Shown: positions 35,947-44,566 of the stretch, piece by piece
How the letters are laid out: every line of letters starts with the position of its first letter
How positions within the stretch are numbered: the stretch's first letter is position 1
NCBI RefSeq assembly: GCF_039729195.1
Contig: NZ_CP155796.1
Location: 62,001-126,000, forward strand
Reading direction: 5' to 3'
Length of the DNA: 64,000 nucleotides
DNA from: Mycobacterium sp. DL
Lineage (GTDB): Bacteria > Actinomycetota > Actinomycetes > Mycobacteriales > Mycobacteriaceae
Program-made: the position numbers and the translations under genes
The notes under the pieces: generated by a model
Database searches by the model: none
What the model saw: only the letters and a program-made list of their open reading frames with translations
What the model was told of the DNA's origin: nothing

Positions 35947-36722
35947 GATTGGCCTCCTGCGCAGATGACTTCGACTCCCTGGTCGCTCAGTTCGGCGCTG
36001 TCGGCCGCGCTGATCTCGGGGTCGGTGATGAGGGTGTCGACACTGGTGATGGGTGCGAAGCTGACAAAATCCTCGCGGCCGACCTTGGAGGAGTCCGCCG
36101 CGACGACGACGTAGTTGGCTGCTGCCACCATCGCGCGCTTGACCGCAGCCTCCTCGCTGTCGGGGGTGGACAGGCCGTGGCGCACGCTGATGGCGTTGGT
36201 CCCGATGAAGGCGATGTCCACCCGCAAGGTGTCCAGCACCCGCAGCGTCTGCTCCCCGACCGCGGCCTGGGTGAGTCCGCGCACCCGGCCGCCGAGAAGT
36301 TGCAGCGACACCGACGGGACGGTGGCGAGCCTGGCCGCGATCGGCACGGAGTTGGTGACGACGACGAGCGGGCGATCCGTCGGCAGGTGCGCGGCGACCC
36401 GCATGGTGGTGGTGCCGGCGTCGAGAAGCACGGTCGCTCCACTGAGCGGGAAGAACTCCGCCGCGGCCGCTGCGATCAGGTCCTTGTGTTCGGGGCGGGT
36501 GATGTCGCGTTCGCCAACCCCGGGTTCGACGAGGTGCAGCGCCCGGACCGGGACGGCGCCGCCGTGGACCCGGCGCACGATCCCCGCCTTGTCCAGGACG
36601 GCGAGGTCACGTCGCACCGTCTCGGTGGTGACGTCGTACGCCTGAGCCAGCTCGGTCACCGATGCCCGGCCCCGCTCCATCACCAGCGAGGCGATGGCTT
36701 GCTGCCGCTCTTCGGGGTACAT
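35943..36722 (-). CDS. fruR: DeoR-family transcriptional repressor of the fructose PTS
   Basis: A 259-residue DeoR/GlpR-type regulator. N-terminal winged helix (about residues 5-60) with the family signature 'SVTELAQAYDVTTETVRRDL', followed by the DeoR C-terminal sugar-phosphate-binding domain (L-L-D-A-G-T-T; V-V-A-D-S-S-K). It is first in the fruR-fruK-fruA-ptsH operon and divergent from ptsI, so one regulator can control the whole PTS. The probable inducer is fructose 1-phosphate. Confidence 0.92.
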   Translation of the reverse strand: MYPEERQQAIASLVMERGRASVTELAQAYDVTTETVRRDLAVLDKAGIVRRVHGGAVPVRALHLVEPGVGERDITRPEHKDLIAAAAAEFFPLSGATVLLDAGTTTMRVAAHLPTDRPLVVVTNSVPIAARLATVPSVSLQLLGGRVRGLTQAAVGEQTLRVLDTLRVDIAFIGTNAISVRHGLSTPDSEEAAVKRAMVAAANYVVVAADSSKVGREDFVSFAPITSVDTLITDPEISAADSAELSDQGVEVICAGGQS

Positions 36723-36743
36723 ATGGCTCCGTTTATGTGGGTA

Positions 36744-36817
36744 TTGACCCTGTTCAATGTTGATACGTTTGGTTTTACTCCTGAACGTGTTGACTTGTCA
36801 ACGAAATCTTGTAATCT
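36744..36817. promoter_or_regulatory. Divergent fruR/ptsI promoter with FruR-like operators
   Basis: Two TTGA...TCAA inverted repeats occur in the 102-nt divergent gap: TTGACCCTGTTCAA (36744-36757) and GTTGACTTGTCAAC (36789-36802). The second overlaps a good -35 (TTGACT, 36790-36795), spaced 16 nt from a -10-like TAATCT (36812-36817). Transcription would begin about 36824, next to the ptsI ATG at 36825, so the ptsI mRNA may be leaderless. FruR binding to either repeat would repress. Confidence 0.6.
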
Positions 36818-36824
36818 ACTTCAC

Positions 36825-38525
36825 ATGACCGCGTCTTCTTCGCTCACATCACCGGCCGCAGATCTGGGCACCGTACTGCAGGGTGTGCCGGTGGTCACCG
36901 GGGTTCAGTACGGACCGGTGATCCGTCCCGGCAAGCTGCCCGACGTCGACCGCGAGGCGACCGCTGACGTCGCCGAATCCGAACGTCCCGCCGAAGGCGA
37001 GCGCTTCACCGCGGCGGCGGCGGCCGTCGCCACCCGCCTGCGGGACCGCGCTGCGCACTCCAGTGGTGTCGCGTCCGAGGTGCTCGCCGCGACGGCCACC
37101 CTGGCGCAAGACCGCGCCTGGCTCGGCGCCGCGGAGAAGCGCATCAAAGAAGGTGCTCCCGCGGTTCGTGCCGTGGTCGGGGCGGTCGACCAGTTCGTCG
37201 ACATGTTCACCAAGATGGGTGGGCTGATGGCCGAGCGGGTCACCGACCTGCGCGACATCCGCGACCGCGTCATCGCCGAACTCAACGGACTTCCCGAACC
37301 CGGCGTCCCGGTGCCCGACGTGCCGTCGATCCTGTGCGCCGAGGATCTGGCACCGGCCGACACCGCCGGCCTCGATCCCACGCTGGTCATCGCGTTGGCC
37401 ACCACACTCGGCGGCCCGACCAGCCACACCGCGATCATCGCGCGCCAGTTGGGGATCCCGTGCGTGGTCGCCGTCTCCGGACTCGACGACGTTCCCGCTG
37501 GGGCGATGGTGCTCGTTGACGGCACCGTGGGCACCGTCACCGTCGGCCCGGACGAAACAGCGGCCCGCGAAGCCGTCGCCGACGCCGAGCGCGCCGCAGC
37601 GGAAGCCGCGGGGTGGGCCGGCCCGGGCGCGACCGCGGACGGTCACGCCGTCGCCGTGCTTGCCAATGTGCAAGATGGTGCGGCGGCGCGCTCAGCCCGG
37701 GAAACCCCGGCCGAGGGCGTCGGCCTGTTCCGCACCGAACTGTGCTTCCTCAACACCGATGCCGAACCGACGGTCGACGAGCAGGCCGCGATCTACGCCG
37801 AGGTGCTCGACGCGTTCGCCGGCCTCAAGGTCGTCATCCGCACGCTCGACGCCGGCTCGGACAAGCCGCTCAAGTTCGCCGGACATCCCGACGAGGCCAA
37901 CCCCGCGCTGGGTGTTCGGGGCATCCGCATCGCCGAGGGCAACCCGGGGCTGCTGACCCATCAACTCGAGGGCATCGCCGCCGCGGCGGAGCGCACCGGC
38001 AACCAGCCCTGGGTGATGGCGCCGATGATCGCCACCCCGCAGGAGGCGGAACGCTTTGCCACGCAGGCACGTTCGTACGGCCTGACACCCGGGGTGATGA
38101 TCGAGGTGCCGGCGGCCGCGCTGCTGGCCGAGCGGATCCTCGAGCACGTCGACTTCCTGTCGATCGGCACCAACGACCTGGCCCAGTACACGATGGCCGC
38201 CGACCGGATGTCGGCCGAGCTCGCGACGCTGACCGACCCCTGGCAGCCCGCGGTGGTGCAGCTTGTTGCGATCACTGCCCGCGCCGGCGCCGCGGCGGGC
38301 AAGCCCGTGGGCGTCTGCGGCGAGGCCGCGGCCGATCCGCTGCTGGCGTGTGTGCTCACCGGCCTGGGCGTGACGTCGCTGTCGGCGGCGGCTGCCGCTG
38401 TGCAGGGTGTCGGGGCGAAGCTGGCGCAGGTCACCTTGGCGCAGTGCAAGGAAGCGGCCGAAGCGGTGCTGACGACGGCGAGCGCCGCGGACGCACGCGC
38501 GGCCGCTCGGGCTGTGCTGGGCTGA
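36825..38525 (+). CDS. ptsI: Phosphoenolpyruvate-protein phosphotransferase (enzyme I)
   Basis: A 566-residue enzyme I, which transfers phosphate from PEP to HPr. The swivelling His is near residue 200 (G-G-P-T-S-H-T-A-I-I), the PEP-binding motifs E-G-V-G-L-F-R-T-E and I-G-T-N-D-L-A-Q-Y follow, and the C-terminal catalytic Cys is in G-V-C-G-E-A-A near 497. ATG 36825 was chosen because upstream open frame covers the divergent promoter and fruR antisense. It has no visible ribosome-binding site, consistent with a leaderless start. Confidence 0.95.
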   Translation: MTASSSLTSPAADLGTVLQGVPVVTGVQYGPVIRPGKLPDVDREATADVAESERPAEGERFTAAAAAVATRLRDRAAHSSGVASEVLAATATLAQDRAWLGAAEKRIKEGAPAVRAVVGAVDQFVDMFTKMGGLMAERVTDLRDIRDRVIAELNGLPEPGVPVPDVPSILCAEDLAPADTAGLDPTLVIALATTLGGPTSHTAIIARQLGIPCVVAVSGLDDVPAGAMVLVDGTVGTVTVGPDETAAREAVADAERAAAEAAGWAGPGATADGHAVAVLANVQDGAAARSARETPAEGVGLFRTELCFLNTDAEPTVDEQAAIYAEVLDAFAGLKVVIRTLDAGSDKPLKFAGHPDEANPALGVRGIRIAEGNPGLLTHQLEGIAAAAERTGNQPWVMAPMIATPQEAERFATQARSYGLTPGVMIEVPAAALLAERILEHVDFLSIGTNDLAQYTMAADRMSAELATLTDPWQPAVVQLVAITARAGAAAGKPVGVCGEAAADPLLACVLTGLGVTSLSAAAAAVQGVGAKLAQVTLAQCKEAAEAVLTTASAADARAAARAVLG

Positions 38526-38712
38526 GGGTCGGTGGCCGTCGTAGCTGAGACTGCCGCTTGCCCTTGCTTTCGAAGGAACGCAGCTTTCAAACGAAGACGA
38601 TCACCGTTGCGCACCAACTGCACCTGACCTGGTTCACGACGTAATCGGGTGTTATCGCACGTTGTGACTTCTCATACTTCATGACCAAATCCCATCTGAG
38701 ATGACCACCGAA

Positions 38713-38726
38713 TGACCAATTGGTCA
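38713..38726. promoter_or_regulatory. Perfect palindrome in the ptsI-endonuclease gap
   Basis: TGACCAATTGGTCA is a perfect 14-bp palindrome in the 239-nt non-coding gap between ptsI and the convergent gene at 38765. Two further TGACCA half-sites (near 38681 and 38702) lie just upstream. Nothing else is recognisable in the gap. It could be a regulator binding site; no adjacent regulator is apparent. Confidence 0.35.
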
Positions 38727-38764
38727 CCAAGCGTGAGACAGATTCGGGATGTCGAACGAGCATG

Positions 38765-39580
38765 TCAGTATTCTTGGTCCGTCTCGGTTCGGGGCCAACC
38801 CAGTGACGCCACTAGCGCGGAGTGATCGGTTTCTCCAGCGAGCCTTGGAGCGTGGTCGAACTCGCATGTGAACGCCTGCCGCGTGAGCTCGGGGGCGGCG
38901 AAGATGTAGTCGAGACGGAAGCCATTGTTGCCTGGGCAGCTGTACCAAGAGTACTCACGCTGCCTGGGATGTAGCGATCTCCACAGGTCGGTGTATCCCG
39001 AGTCTATAAGTCGCCCAGGCATTTCCGGACCGATGAACTTGGATCCCTTCAGGTCCTTGTCGAGATCGTTGTTGCCAGTGTTGAAATCACCAATCAGCAG
39101 GTCGATCCCGCTGAGGCGAGCCTGCGCGATCAGCGTTTCCCAGTAGGGAAGCTTGACAGTGTTCTGAGGCATGTAGACACCGCACACCAGAAGCCCATTG
39201 ACGTCTGCGCACCACAGATGCCGCGTGTCGAGCCCCTCGCTGAGAAGGGGCCGCCTTTGGGTGATCGCATCTCGGGATGCGATGAGGACGGTGTTCTGAC
39301 GGGGTTCGGTGTTCGGGTGGGCGATGGAATAGCCCGCGACCTCTAGACGGCTTATAAGCCGTGTGCCGGCGTCGTTGGTGCGGAACTCGGTGATCACAAG
39401 GAGGTCGGCGTCGTACCCGAGGAGTCGGGTCGAGAGGGCCTCAGCGGATCGGGTTCCGCCATGGCGAATGTTGAGAGTCGCTATCCGGGTGGTGATTACG
39501 GTTTGTCCTATCGTTTGGCCTAGTTCTCCAGCGAGCCGGTGGTTAGCCTGATGCCCAGGGGTTAGTCGCAGCTTGGGCAT
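38765..39580 (-). CDS. Endonuclease/exonuclease/phosphatase-fold protein
   Basis: A 271-residue protein of the EEP superfamily (AP endonuclease, DNase I and inositol phosphatase fold). The metal and catalytic motifs appear in order: T-L-N-I-R-H near residue 34, V-I-T-E-F-R near 62, G-D-F-N-T-G-N near 162, a R-L-D-Y-I-F motif near 224, and T-D-H-S-A-L-V near 253. Substrate cannot be told; nucleic acid is most likely. ATG 39580 has a GGAG just upstream and overlaps the previous gene by 19 nt; the frame continues upstream to 39694 with a less likely start. Confidence 0.75.
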   Translation of the reverse strand: MPKLRLTPGHQANHRLAGELGQTIGQTVITTRIATLNIRHGGTRSAEALSTRLLGYDADLLVITEFRTNDAGTRLISRLEVAGYSIAHPNTEPRQNTVLIASRDAITQRRPLLSEGLDTRHLWCADVNGLLVCGVYMPQNTVKLPYWETLIAQARLSGIDLLIGDFNTGNNDLDKDLKGSKFIGPEMPGRLIDSGYTDLWRSLHPRQREYSWYSCPGNNGFRLDYIFAAPELTRQAFTCEFDHAPRLAGETDHSALVASLGWPRTETDQEY

Positions 39581-39984
39581 ACTCCGGTCACTGATCGCTG
39601 CATGCCGCATGCGCAGATGGCTCCTTCGCGTCGTATGTCTTTGGAACGCGGGCCCGGGGGGCGGCTTTGATTCACCGGGTGTTCGACGCACCAAGTTCCT
39701 CTGCGGGAGCCGCTTTCTCGGCGGTCAGCGGCGGACCCGGCGATGCGGATTACTTCTTCTTCTGAGTAGAAGCCGTTTGTTGCCCCGTAGTAGATGTGGA
39801 GCGGGAGCCCTCCATCCCGTCTTGTTGCGACGACATGCGGCCTGCTCGTCTGATCGACAAAGCGGTAGCCGTCGATGCCGATGGCAGTGGTGAACGCGCG
39901 AATGAAGTCATGATTGGCGGCGGGAACACCGGCGGCAGACAAGGCGGCGGCGAGCGAGGTGGACAGCGAGTCGGAGTTGTTCAA
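39562..39984 (-). CDS. Small protein with C-terminal zinc ribbon, function unknown
   Basis: A 140-residue protein. The C-terminus carries a C-A-C-G...C-P-S-C zinc-ribbon-like motif and a further Cys upstream; the middle contains R-P-H-V-V-A-T-R-R-D-G-G and a Y-Y-G-A-T-N-G-F-Y-S-E-E-E segment. I prefer TTG 39984 because AAAGGA precedes it by 5 nt; an upstream ATG at 40083 would add 33 basic residues that look non-coding. It overlaps the EEP-fold gene, suggesting a two-gene unit. No family recognised. Confidence 0.5.
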   Translation of the reverse strand: MNNSDSLSTSLAAALSAAGVPAANHDFIRAFTTAIGIDGYRFVDQTSRPHVVATRRDGGLPLHIYYGATNGFYSEEEVIRIAGSAADRRESGSRRGTWCVEHPVNQSRPPGPRSKDIRREGAICACGMQRSVTGVCPSCD

Positions 39985-40086
39985 GGCAATCCTTTCTGAT
40001 TTTTTGATTCGGTGGCGACGGCGGCTCAGTGATAAACGGTGGTCTCCATACGTGGGTTGAACGTTGGCCACGACCGGAGCCACGAG

Positions 40087-41082
40087 CTAGTCCGGCAACG
40101 CATTGTGGACGCGGAGCCAGCCCTCGCATACATGTGTGGCAGCGTCGAGCAACGAGGTCGAAACGTGCGCTTCTGCATCGTCGTTGACACTCTCGGCATC
40201 AGTGTCAGTGCTTCGAACCGAAGCAACAACGTCGTCGAGCTTCTTGATTGCGATGTGCAGTGCATCGAAGGCTTCTTCTGCTTCAATGTGGGCGACGGCC
40301 TCGTCCACCTCTGCAAGCATTTGGTCCGTGGCGGCGTCTCCGTTGGCCTCGCGTAGAGACTCCAAGGATTGGCGGATCCCCGCATCGCCGTGGTTGCGCA
40401 CGATCCACTCCGCCGATATTTCCTCAGGGGGCGGAAGCTCGGCCATGAAGTCGAGGAATTCGTCGGCTTCGGGTACCTCTCCTTCGCCGCCAATCCGGGT
40501 TAGACTCCCCGTCTCCTCGTCGACGAAGAACTCGGCAACCTGTTCCTGGCCACCGTCCTCAGTGGCCCTCGCCACGGTGCCATGCATGAAGAACTCCGAG
40601 GGGACTTCCTCGTTGACGGGTTCGTCGTCGTGTGTGAGTGTTACGTCCCCAGCGCGAAGTATGGGAAGCGGCGACGCGGGCACCGAGAGCTGAGCGGCGA
40701 GTGCTGCCACTGCCGCCCTGATGTATGGGAATACGACTCGGGCGCCCACCTGTTCAACGAACTGGTGCACGATGTCCGGGTGCCGTGACGACACGGGTAC
40801 TGGCAGGTCGAAGAGGGCCTCTCCGTCGACGACGAACGTTCCGTATGCGTTGCTGGTTTCCACTCGGGATCGCACCCCGAGTTGGTTGTCGTCCATGCGA
40901 ATAGAGAAGCTCAGCGCCGCGTCGTCGTCGGCTGAGTCTGGCGCGTGGAGCTCGTCCGGTGGCAGGTCGATCTCATATCGGTCCGATGTCGCAGCCCGGA
41001 TGGCGGACAGTTCGTGAATCACGATGTCGCTGAGGTCCGCAAGAGTGATGAGCTGTTCTGCCGTTTCGATTTCGTCAGGCAT
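40087..41082 (-). CDS. SecB-like chaperone of a TAC module, with long C-terminal extension
   Basis: A 331-residue protein. Residues about 1-165 match the SecB-like fold of M. tuberculosis Rv1957 (R-Y-E-I-D-L...; V-V-F-P-Y-I-R-A-A-V-A-A-L-A; L-P-I-L near 145). Such chaperones protect their partner antitoxin from degradation and so neutralise the toxin. The C-terminal ~165 residues are an acidic, helical extension absent from Rv1957 (181 residues). The gene overlaps the antitoxin stop by 8 nt and completes a toxin-antitoxin-chaperone order identical to Rv1955-1956-1957. Confidence 0.75.
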   Translation of the reverse strand: MPDEIETAEQLITLADLSDIVIHELSAIRAATSDRYEIDLPPDELHAPDSADDDAALSFSIRMDDNQLGVRSRVETSNAYGTFVVDGEALFDLPVPVSSRHPDIVHQFVEQVGARVVFPYIRAAVAALAAQLSVPASPLPILRAGDVTLTHDDEPVNEEVPSEFFMHGTVARATEDGGQEQVAEFFVDEETGSLTRIGGEGEVPEADEFLDFMAELPPPEEISAEWIVRNHGDAGIRQSLESLREANGDAATDQMLAEVDEAVAHIEAEEAFDALHIAIKKLDDVVASVRSTDTDAESVNDDAEAHVSTSLLDAATHVCEGWLRVHNALPD

Positions 41083-41488
41083 TCTTGGCCTTTACTCGAC
41101 GGCGCTTCGGCAGACGTGCAACATAGCGCTGCTCGGTCACTGCTGACTGCGAGGCAGCGGCAGGCGGGCGACGTGACTCAAGGGGGAGTGCCGGAAGGCC
41201 TGAGATGAGGGGTGAGGCGGCGAGATGCGTTTCGTAGCCGAGTGCGCGCAAATAGCGAGCGACTGCCGCGATCTTCATGTTGCCGTCGCCGTTGATGACC
41301 TGCGAGACCCGCCCTTGGGTGACGCCGAGCTTGTCGGCGAGGCCCTTCTGGTCTATCTCGGAAGCGTCGAGCGCTTGTTGCAATAGACGCATCACTTGAC
41401 CGGCCAGGTCGGCCGCGGCGAGCCCTTGGGCGCCATCGTCTGTGGCGTGTTCCTCATCGATCAAGGTCTGGTCGGATCGGTTGGTCAT
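41075..41488 (-). CDS. HigA-type XRE-family antitoxin of a TAC module
   Basis: A 137-residue protein with an XRE helix-turn-helix at about residues 35-90 (Q-K-G-L-A-D-K-L-G-V-T-Q-G-R-V-S-Q-V-I-N-G). The ~45-residue basic and hydrophobic tail (ending R-Y-V-A-R-L-P-K-R-R-R) is in the place of the chaperone-addiction sequence that makes TAC antitoxins depend on a SecB-like partner. It begins within the toxin gene (35-nt overlap) and presumably binds the palindrome at 41990-42009 to autoregulate. Confidence 0.8.
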   Translation of the reverse strand: MTNRSDQTLIDEEHATDDGAQGLAAADLAGQVMRLLQQALDASEIDQKGLADKLGVTQGRVSQVINGDGNMKIAAVARYLRALGYETHLAASPLISGLPALPLESRRPPAAASQSAVTEQRYVARLPKRRRVKAKNA

Positions 41489-41981
41489 GCGCGAGATCCT
41501 CCTTCCTTATGTCACGGGACTCGAGAAGATCCCGCGCGAGCGTCTTCTGGCTGACTTTGGTGAAGGCGTGTCCGAGCCGGATCAGTTGGTCGAAATAGGG
41601 GATATGCCAGTACTGGCTCTTGGGCGCCTCACTGGCTGCATGAGAACGGATCGGAAGCTTCGGGGTGTATCCACCCTTGCCGTCTGTGTCGTAAAACGTC
41701 AGACGCTTATCGCCGTGACGAAACTCCCACACACCGTCCTCAAGCGCATTGACCGCACCTCGGTAGACCGGCTCACCCGTGTTCGCCCAGTAACGGATCG
41801 CATTGAGAAACCAGTGGTAATCGCTGATCTGCTCGTCCGACGGCGCGGCCGCGTCGGGTGCATCCCACGCCCCCGTCCTTAGCGCGTCCAAGAACGCACC
41901 AGCCGGCGTGGACGCATCCTCGCGGACTGCGCAGCCGATTTCATGGAACTGTCCTCTCACGATCATCCGCCTCGGCATCAT
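41454..41981 (-). CDS. HigB/RelE-superfamily toxin of a TAC module
   Basis: A 175-residue protein whose middle and end match the Gp49/HigB pattern: G-V-W-E-F-R-H-G-D-K-R-L-T-F-Y near residue 80 and F-T-K-V-S-Q-K-T-L-A-R-D-L near 145, corresponding to W-E-L-R...F-x-K-K-x-x-K-T-P in HigB toxins, which cut mRNA on the ribosome. It is longer than Rv1955 (125 residues) through an N-terminal helical part. First gene in the operon; ATG 41981 is only 8 nt from the operator, so the mRNA may be leaderless or start at Met6. Confidence 0.75.
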   Translation of the reverse strand: MMPRRMIVRGQFHEIGCAVREDASTPAGAFLDALRTGAWDAPDAAAPSDEQISDYHWFLNAIRYWANTGEPVYRGAVNALEDGVWEFRHGDKRLTFYDTDGKGGYTPKLPIRSHAASEAPKSQYWHIPYFDQLIRLGHAFTKVSQKTLARDLLESRDIRKEDLAHDQPIRPDLDR

Positions 41982-41989
41982 CAGTTATC

Positions 41990-42009
41990 ACTTTAGTAAA
42001 TACTAAAGT
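41990..42009. promoter_or_regulatory. Operator palindrome of the TAC module
   Basis: ACTTTAGTAAATACTAAAGT: two perfect 9-bp arms (41990-41998 and 42001-42009) around AA. It is strongly AT-rich in GC-rich surroundings and directly precedes the toxin start, the expected binding site of the HigA-type antitoxin. Confidence 0.75.
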
Positions 42010-42076
42010 AGAACGCAAGCATCAGGTTGGCCCAGCCGACCAAGTCACCCAGTCCCAGCGCTCCGCGAGAGACGTC

Positions 42077-43747
42077 TCACGCGACGTAGCTGCTCCCGTC
42101 CCACGTCAGAGTTTCTTCCGTCCAGGTTCCTTCGGCGCAGGACGGTGTGCAGTCGTTCATCGAGTGCAGGAGCGCATACCTGCCGTCTGCGCCGGGGCCG
42201 ACAAGTTCGATGTTGATTAGATCCTGACCTATCTCGCGGAACCCATAGGCGTTGGGAACCAACACCAGAACCTGCGGCGGTGCATGTGCTGACATTGAGC
42301 GGAATTCGATGAACAGATTGCCGGTGGCGTCGATGGCTGGATCAGCGAATCCGAGCCCAAGGCCAGCATCGAGAGGCGTCGGAGGGAGCGAACTCCCTGA
42401 CGGCATAACCGCCGAAACGCACCCCGAGTCCATCCTGACTCTGTTCTCGCCAATAAACAGAAAGAGGCGCATTGGCCCAAGTTGGGGGTGCTCGTAGTCG
42501 TAGTGCGCGGTGACGGTGCCAGTGCAGCCCGTGTTTGGTGGCGGGTACGCCGGAAGAGCCGCTGTAGCCGTGGTCGTCGTTGTCGTGACAGTCGTGGGCG
42601 GTGTTGTTGGTGCCGGAGTCGGGGCCGGGGCTGGCGGTGTCATCACCGCAGTGGAGCTTTCCGGCGGAGCTGTGGACGTGTCGGAGTCGCCCATCAGCAG
42701 GTAGGTGGCCAGCGAACCCGCCGCGATTGCGAGAAATGCGACGCCGGCCGCTAGGCCTACGGCGGTTCGGGAACGCGCCCTGGGGGCCGACGCGGTCCTG
42801 CTTTCGTCGGTTTTCAGCATTGTCGGCGCGTCAGGATCCACCGCATCGCGGATGGGCCATGCTGCGGCCGCCATTGTCTGGGCGCCTGCTGGATGGTGTA
42901 GGTCAGGGCCTGCCGCCTTCTGCAATGCGGCGACGAACTCGGCGCAGGACTGGTACCGGTGAGTCGGGTCCTTCGCCAGCGCTCGCTGGAAGGTTGCGTC
43001 CATCGCTGGGGTCAGATGTGGCACAAGCTTGCTGATTAGTGGCACTGGTCTGGTCAGGTGCGCCGACATGGCCGAGGCGATTGAGGTTGCCGCGAAGGGC
43101 GGTTGGCCAGTGAGCAGGTGGAACGCGGTGCAACCCAAGGAGTAGATGTCCGAGCGGTTGTCGACCGCCTCGCCTTCGATGGCCTCCGGGCTGATGTACT
43201 GCATCGTTCCGACGGTCATCCCGGTGGAGGTAAGAGAGGTTGACTCGCCAGCAGCCTTGGCGATGCCGAAGTCTGCGAGCTTTACCGACTCGATCACGGG
43301 ACCCTCCGCGGCACGTTCGATGCCGACGAGTATGTTGGCGGGCTTTACGTCGCGGTGGGTGATGCGCTGCTTGCGCCACGCATGGTCGAGTGCTGCGCCT
43401 GCTCCGGCGATGAGATAAATGGCGAGGTCCGGGTCGAGCGGACCGTCAGTCCTGAGCAACGCGGCGGCATCAGTGCCGTCGATGAACTCCATCGTGATCC
43501 ACAGCCGGCCTTCGAACTCGCCGCGATCGTGCAGCGTGACGATGTTGGGATGCGAGAGCTGTGCGAGTAGGTCGGCTTCGCGCTGGAACCGCGCCTTGAA
43601 ATCGTCATTCCTCGAAACCCCGGCGTCGAGCAGCTTCAGTGCATCCTGGCGAGGCAGGCGAGGATGCTGGACCAGGAACACCTGGCCCATACCGCCAGCG
43701 CCTAGCTGCCGGATCACCTGGTAGTCAGCGATGTCGGTGATGTCCAC
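42077..43747 (-). CDS. Membrane-anchored serine/threonine protein kinase (Pkn type)
   Basis: A 556-residue kinase. Cytosolic kinase domain (about 10-270): Gly-loop G-A-G-G-M-G near residue 15, Lys in A-L-K-L-L near 38, catalytic H-R-D-V-K-P-A-N near 130, D-F-G near 158 and an activation loop with T-S-L-T-S-T-G-M-T-V-G-T. A juxtamembrane linker leads to one helix near 327-352, then a Thr/Pro-rich stalk and an extracellular domain of ~140 residues with paired Cys (PknH-sensor-like in layout). GTG 43747 is used; upstream open frame does not look coding. No recognisable substrate gene is adjacent. Confidence 0.88.
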   Translation of the reverse strand: MDITDIADYQVIRQLGAGGMGQVFLVQHPRLPRQDALKLLDAGVSRNDDFKARFQREADLLAQLSHPNIVTLHDRGEFEGRLWITMEFIDGTDAAALLRTDGPLDPDLAIYLIAGAGAALDHAWRKQRITHRDVKPANILVGIERAAEGPVIESVKLADFGIAKAAGESTSLTSTGMTVGTMQYISPEAIEGEAVDNRSDIYSLGCTAFHLLTGQPPFAATSIASAMSAHLTRPVPLISKLVPHLTPAMDATFQRALAKDPTHRYQSCAEFVAALQKAAGPDLHHPAGAQTMAAAAWPIRDAVDPDAPTMLKTDESRTASAPRARSRTAVGLAAGVAFLAIAAGSLATYLLMGDSDTSTAPPESSTAVMTPPAPAPTPAPTTPPTTVTTTTTTATAALPAYPPPNTGCTGTVTAHYDYEHPQLGPMRLFLFIGENRVRMDSGCVSAVMPSGSSLPPTPLDAGLGLGFADPAIDATGNLFIEFRSMSAHAPPQVLVLVPNAYGFREIGQDLINIELVGPGADGRYALLHSMNDCTPSCAEGTWTEETLTWDGSSYVA

Positions 43748-44026
43748 GTGGTGAGTGTGGCAGCCGACTACGGGCGACGGGGCCGAAGGAAACTGGCATT
43801 GCCGGTCCGGTATCGCTGTCCCGGACCGGCTGGATGGACAGTGTTCGGCCCGGCCGCGGCCGCGAGTCGGTGAACTGCTCCTTTGCGACGCACAGAACCG
43901 GTCGGCACCCTCGCTGTACGCCAACAGGCGATGGTCTGGATACCGGTCAATGCGGGCGCCCACCACCGCGGCCCGATCTTGGGGACGCGTTCGGTGGTGG
44001 CCACCCCTATCCGTTTGGGTCTTTAG

Positions 44027-44566
44027 GCGCTCGTCTTCGATCTCCGGCACACCTACGTAGTTCGGGTTGATACCGCCGAGGTCGTCGAGTTCGACGCGTG
44101 GCAAACAGAAGGCGACCTACGGGTCGTCCACGCACCCGACCCGGCTACTGATGGCGCCAAGCTCGACAATGAAGCGGTGAGCACGGATGAGTACCGCAAT
44201 GACGATCGTGGTTACGCGCGCTGGCTCACCCTGTGGCCATGCGGCTACGTCCTCAACATCGCGGCCAATCTAAACCCCGCAGATGCGGAAGTGCACAAAA
44301 CCCGCTGCTCAAGCATTCGACCGCAGGACGGGAAGTCGGTGACCAGGGCCTACATCAAGGTGTGCGCGCCGCAGTTGGCTGCCCTCGGGCCGGCCGCAAC
44401 GGGATTCGCTATGAAGCTGGCGCCGTCGTGCCGCTGGCCGGAGACAGGATCGACTATCCGTTCCACTACCGCTAGGAGATGCAACCTGCAGCAGGCAGTT
44501 TCCGGCAGTGGCGTGACGTGCGGGAGCTCGCGTCTTTCAACTGGACCGACCTCGGCGGCTGTGTAG
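44027..44566 (+). pseudogene. Decayed gene fragment
   Basis: An open frame follows the stop at 44024-44026 with sensible composition (H-T-Y-V-V-R-V-D-T-A-E-V-V-E-F-D, then G-Y-V-L-N-I-A...V-H-K-T-R-C near 44255) but no start codon before GTG 44177. The C-terminal part loses sense after about 44430 while another frame becomes protein-like, so a frameshift is likely. I cannot name the family; the G-Y-V-L-N...H-x-x-x-C pattern is found in small nuclease-associated domains. The rest of 44567-45046 holds nothing I can identify. Confidence 0.4.

Noticed and set aside
35949..36824. N-terminal extension of ptsI by 292 codons
   Set aside because: It runs antisense through fruR and the promoter; enzyme I length and N-terminus fit ATG 36825.
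43748..44104. N-terminal extension of the Ser/Thr kinase
   Set aside because: Pkn kinases begin shortly before the Gly-rich loop; the extra 119 residues look random, so GTG 43747 was used.
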